Source of the DNA: Tenodera sinensis
Taxonomy: Eukaryota; Arthropoda; Insecta; Mantodea; Mantidae
DNA: 64,000 nt
Reading direction: 5' to 3'
NCBI GenBank assembly: GCA_030765045.1
Contig: CM060962.1
Coordinates: 209,857,636-209,921,635, forward strand
The translations under genes were made by a program, and so were the position numbers. This document shows, piece by piece, positions 59,895-64,000 of this stretch (positions are counted from its first letter, which is position 1; each line of letters starts with the position of its first letter). The notes beneath the pieces are model-generated. The model was not told the DNA's origin. It made no database searches and saw nothing but the letters and a program-made list of their open reading frames with translations.

Positions 59895-61265
59895 AAAGGT
59901 GGGGTTACTGTTTGTGATTTTAGACTAAATGCTGCTCTCAACAATAGAAACGAAATTCAGAATGGAAGCACAAGCACATGCACATGCAACCCCTAGGAGT
60001 CATCTGTTTTTGTTTTCAAGCCTGATACTTGAAAGAAATAGTCTGTTATGGGTCACAGCCAAGGTAAGTAGAGTAGAAAGAAGGTAGGCCACTCCGGTAC
60101 AATTGCTGCCATTGGTTGCAAGCAACACATGTAACATGGAGGTCAGCGAGTGCACGCAGTTCAGACAGCAATTGAAAGTGAGCGCTTTAAACCCATTTTG
60201 ACACATACCATTTAAAGCATTGACTGACAGTTCCACTGCATAAACACTTAAGCAATAATTAATAAAGTGTAGCAAAATGCAATGATATGTGGTATAAAAG
60301 ATACCTTAACTGAAAACACACTGAAAACACATTAAAAACTTTCGTTAACACATTCTACTAATTACAAACCAATTTTACCACCGCCACCAAAACTACAATC
60401 AAAATAAGAAGTAATAAATTATTGTCTGATCTTAAAAGTAGACTTAAATTTGGTTATGCTGTTGCAGAAGAAGAAGCTGACGCCCACTGCTGACACTTCC
60501 TCACATTCCTTTTTGTCATCATTACAGATTTTAATTTGTTATTCAAATGTGTATCCTAATGAAAGTGCGGGTCCTGACATATAGGGAAACAATTCTTTCA
60601 TCCAATTCAGGAAATTTAGAGCAAATCATGCCAGTAAGTGCTTTCATCACTCCAACACACCTTAACCTTTTAAAATATCAGTTTGCTCACTGGGAAATTT
60701 ACCTTATTATATCTACATGTTTGTACAAGTAATTACACAGAGATACTTGGTTCAACTTCATTAAAATGCTTAACGTTTTTATGAAAAGTGAAAAATGTTT
60801 CACAATGTATATTTACACACATCAAAAATTGCCATAACTTAATTCCATAATATAGGCACAAAAGCTCTCCATTTACCCTTTCCTTTTTTATTTCTGCTTT
60901 AAGCTATAGCTCCCAAAAGTGATACCTCTAACTAAAATTCTGTGCACGCTGGTAGAAATTGAAGTTGGAAATGTGCCCTAAGGGCACACTGATCTTCACA
61001 TGAAAAACATGCGAGTATTGTAATGTGAACATCACTTAAACCATTACAGCTATAATCACTACACATTATACAGTACTTGGGGATTAATTTAAGTGAAAAT
61101 CAAGTTCGTAGATCCAAAGCAAGGCATGTGACATTCAATTAAAATTAATACACAGAAAAAATAATTTTGGTATGCTGATGTTCACTTAGGTGCACTTATT
61201 TGAAGATCCCTCTGTTCTAATGAGTTTAAACATATGATGAACCCAGAAAATAGCATTTATGACAA
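59895..61265. other. No gene recognised
   Basis: Minus-strand frame 60000-60275 and plus frame 60547-60732 show no known motif. No repeat match found. Confidence 0.5.
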
Positions 61266-61472
61266 AATGAGTAGATTAGAGAGGTAGAACTGGAACTTAA
61301 AAATTCAATGCCACAGCTGGGATTTGAACCACAGACCCTCCCTCAAATCCCAGCTGTGGCATTGAATTTTTAAGTTCCAGTTCTACCTCTCAAACATTGC
61401 CCACACACGGCTTGTGTGTTTAAAAACACCAACAGTAAGTTTGTTGACATAAATAAATAATGAGTAGATTAG
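61266..61472 (+). mobile_element. SINE family S3 with a perfect 47-bp palindromic head and 14-bp TSD
   Basis: Body 61280-61458 between AATGAGTAGATTAG at 61266-61279 and 61459-61472. Arms 61281-61327 and 61343-61389 are exact complements over 47 bp with a 15-bp loop (61328-61342). The arms cover box B and the downstream GAATTTTTAAGTTCC region; the box A half is absent. The 3' part (TTAAAAACACCAACAGTAAG and an AAATAAATAA tail) is single-copy. Confidence 0.94.
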
Positions 61473-62104
61473 CTTTTCAAAATTCTAATTTTATAGTGAA
61501 AAGTACTGTTTATATGTAGTTTTTAAAAATTCATTCAGTTTTTGTAATGCATAACATAGTTTTTAAATTGTATGTAAAATATGACAAAACTGCTCCGCTC
61601 GTTTTAATGTTCCTATGCTGTTTTAACGCTTTTAGAAGATTTTCGCTTTCTAGATGTAATAGTTCTGGAGAGAATGTTACCTCCATGTACACAATGAAAG
61701 GTTATGCAAAAATGGAAAAAGAAAAGACAAAAGAAAAATCACAAAAACCAGAATAGGGCGTGGCAGATGCAGCATGTTATTTAAATGGGATTTTGACAAC
61801 TATCAAATGTACAACCACCCATATATCATATATCAATGGATGTGGAAAAGAATGGAGTTTTCAACAATGAAAAGAATAAAAAATATTGTTTTACCTCAGA
61901 AGCTGCAATTTGCCCTTAATGAGACACACTCTTATATTACTTTCAATAAACATGCCCAAATAAACAATTACGTTTGGCATTACATACATTTTCATTAGTT
62001 TGGCTAGTGCTTGTGCTGTTTTCTGAGCTCAAACCCGGGAGCGTGACACCATGCCAGTTGGGTATCAGCAAACACGGCATCGTATAGGCATGTAAAATTT
62101 TTCT
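61473..62104. other. No gene recognised
   Basis: Short frames (61547-61756, 61774-61998) have no recognised motif. Confidence 0.5.
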
Positions 62105-62109
62105 TATAG

Positions 62110-62335
62110 GCTATCTGAGTAATTCATTTCTTAAGTCCCGTTGATAGTCCTCAGGACGAAAATGCACGGAGCACACTCAAGCATTGTCGGCGTTGAACAT
62201 ATCGCTCCGCTTACATCGAGATATCCATGTACGCCTTTCTTTGTCATCTTTTGGAAATTGGTGATACGTTATTCCCGAAGTTTTTGTTCCAATATTGCTA
62301 CACTGAGCAACAGCACAGTTAAGTGTGCTTTTCGA
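62110..62335 (-). pseudogene. THAP zinc-finger domain relic
   Basis: Minus strand: NCAVAQCSNIGTKTSGITYH, QFPKDDKERRTWISRCKRSD, an in-frame TGA at about 62174-62176, then VCSVHFRPEDYQRDLRNELL. This fits the THAP C2CH signature: C-x4-C, FP, the conserved Trp, C-x2-H, and the ELL end. THAP fingers bind DNA and occur in P-element-type transposases and host regulators. No transposase or further exons follow, and no TIRs were found. With the stop it is probably a dead fragment; a genuine THAP exon with a sequencing error is the alternative. Confidence 0.75.
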
Positions 62336-64000
62336 AACATGCAGTTTTCTCACGAATGCACACACTTGTATTTCCAAATAGCATCAACTAAAACTAACTA
62401 CATACTAGGTGATCGAAAATAGCATTGTTTGCAACTGTCCTGGAGTGCAAAATAGGGGCACCTGATTGGTCAGTATAGTGAATCACATAAAGATATTATT
62501 TAAAATATTGTTCTGTGATTTGTCGAAATAATTGGATAGGCATGACTTCAAGATGTTTTCCAGAAAATACGAAATTTTTTGTCTTAGAAATTAGTGCGTT
62601 AACACGTACTACAAAATACATCTCATAGGGCAATTTGGCATGTTTTATTATACTAGTTCATGCCATTTTAAATGCATCCTGGCTGAGACAGAATGACTCC
62701 AACCCTTTTAAGATGAACAGAAAGATAAAAGGAAGCAAAATACAATTACCTTTGTTTTGTCAAAGAGTGTGCACCGCCTTATCCCAAACCGTACTGAAAT
62801 TCAGGTATAATATGAACAAACAGCTAAGGACACTTCCTGTATAGCTATGCAGCACTTCTTTCACATTTGAGAAGTACGAACAATACTTCCTGGAATAACA
62901 TTGCAATTATACAATACGTTGATGGTATCACATCAATAAACTAATTTGCAGTTAAATTACATTATTTTACAACCTCAAATAAGATTTTCTCTAGTTTTGA
63001 TCACTGTGGTCATCTATGAAAATGCGCAACATGTATAACTAAAATCATTTATAGTTGTTTAATGTATTAAAATATGCACCGCATATATTTTAATGATAAA
63101 AATCTGATATGCTATATACAAATGATTTCCTTTGCTCTCTCTTGTACAAAGTATTCTTACCAAGCCTTATCCTTCTATATATTCATGTTAACGGTGATAA
63201 ACTTTCATTACACATTATAAAGAAGGATTCAGTAGGCGAAAGCAATAGGTAAACCTTGCACTCCCCCCTTTCTCTCTCTCTCTCCGTTTAAAATACAATG
63301 GTACTTTAAAAAATGATAGCTGTCGTAATTGTGTTATTTATTTCATTTTCCTCTATGTTGTGTTTTTATATTGCTAAAACAGAGTGACCACCCAGTTATT
63401 TTCTAGAAGAATAGCTCAGGCAATAAAATACTGCCTTAATAGGGAAAGAATGTCAGTCTCACATTCTGTTTTTGTTTATTAAATTATTAAAAGGCCTTTT
63501 AGTAAAGGCTGCATTGCAATTATAATCTAAATGTCGAAGAAAGTGAAAAAAGTGTGTTGGGAGCTCTTAACAAAGTAATAATTGCACAATTATTTGGCAC
63601 ACTGTTGTTCCTTCTTCCTACAGATAATTTTCATTTCTGTTTTACAAAATATTACCAAATGAGAGCTTTGTTTTCAATTAAAATGCCTACGTTGACATTT
63701 TATGTTAGAAAACAAGGTAAGTAGAGTAGAGATACTTAGATAGTATGATGGGATTTGAATTATATCGTAAAAGGTAAGCTGCATGTGTGAGTATCGGTAC
63801 TGCGTGCCTCCCGTGTTACGTCATCAGCAGACAGCTCTAGGAAGAGCGATTGTGCGGGAAGCGGGAAGAGGCCCCCCTGGGTCACAGCCTCCTTGACCAT
63901 CTTCTACAGTGAATTCAGTTACATCCAGAGTACTGCACTTTCACCCATTTTCTCGTGTTGTTTCGTTTGTTTTGGTATAGAAACAAGAGGCTTGCAAACC
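62336..64000. other. No gene recognised; GC-richer patch near the right edge
   Basis: AT-rich to about 63770. 63790-63910 is GC-richer, with GTTACGTCATCAG and GCGGGAAGCGGGAAGAGG. It might be a promoter or first exon of a gene beyond the window, but nothing here proves it. Confidence 0.4.

Noticed and set aside
63780..63920. Possible promoter with a CRE-like GTTACGTCATC site
   Set aside because: Suggestive base composition only. No start codon, transcript or downstream gene is visible before the window ends.

Overview
This is 64 kb of AT-rich eukaryotic nuclear DNA, very probably from an arthropod and most likely an insect. That inference rests on the repeat types: jockey-superfamily LINEs with an RNase H domain, Ty3/Gypsy pol fragments, a Penelope-like element with a GIY-YIG nuclease, two kinds of hAT transposon, a Tc1 copy, several tRNA-derived SINEs and hairpin-ended 1-kb repeats resembling insect HINE/DINE elements. 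I see no convincing intact host gene. The window is a graveyard of nested mobile elements around one extraordinary tetranucleotide array.

Layout. 0.1-0.9 kb: broken LINE endonuclease. 1.2-2.1 kb: first of nine copies of a ~1-kb hairpin-ended repeat (called HINE-like here). 3.2-5.7 kb: hAT element A. 5.7-8.5 kb: a LINE with an inverted 5' part and a SINE at the inversion junction. 8.5-10.98 kb: Gypsy integrase remnant, then a HINE-like copy that carries a LINE fragment. 11.0-12.4 kb: an uncharacterised zinc-finger-like protein gene with one in-frame stop. 12.7-14.4 kb: another LINE copy and a SINE with a palindromic head. 14.6-15.6 kb: two small terminal-inverted-repeat elements. 17.8-19.9 kb: Gypsy pol with a small MULE-like element (FLYWCH ORF) inside. 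20.5-26.5 kb: one jockey-type LINE broken by a piggyBac-type MITE, an unidentified 0.8-kb insert and two HINE-like copies. 27.5-36.7 kb: two copies of a ZMYM1-like hAT, each disrupted by a complete second-type hAT (B and C). 37.8-43.3 kb: a 5.3-kb uninterrupted TTAC array bordered by TTAT repeats. 44.4-45.4 kb: Tc1 relic. 46-49.5 kb: HINE-like copies and tandem repeats. 49.7-52.3 kb: a Penelope-like element inserted in a palindromic foldback element. 53.4-57.7 kb: Gypsy pol interrupted by a DNA transposon with long terminal inverted repeats. 57.8-59.9 kb: a HINE-like copy holding a TA-flanked MITE that itself holds a SINE, plus a second SINE. 61.3 kb: a SINE with a perfect 47-bp palindromic head. 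62.1-62.3 kb: a THAP domain relic.

Most insertions could be dated relative to one another because target-site duplications (TSDs) are visible: 8 bp for the hATs, TTAA for piggyBac, TA for the mariner-type MITE, about 10 bp for the MULE-like element, 10 bp for Penelope and 11-18 bp for the SINEs. The points most worth a second look are the TTAC array, the SINEs whose inverted-duplicated heads lie inside a single TSD, the hAT-in-hAT nesting seen twice, the HINE-like copy carrying LINE sequence, and the microsatellites that grow at one fixed position in HINE-like copies.
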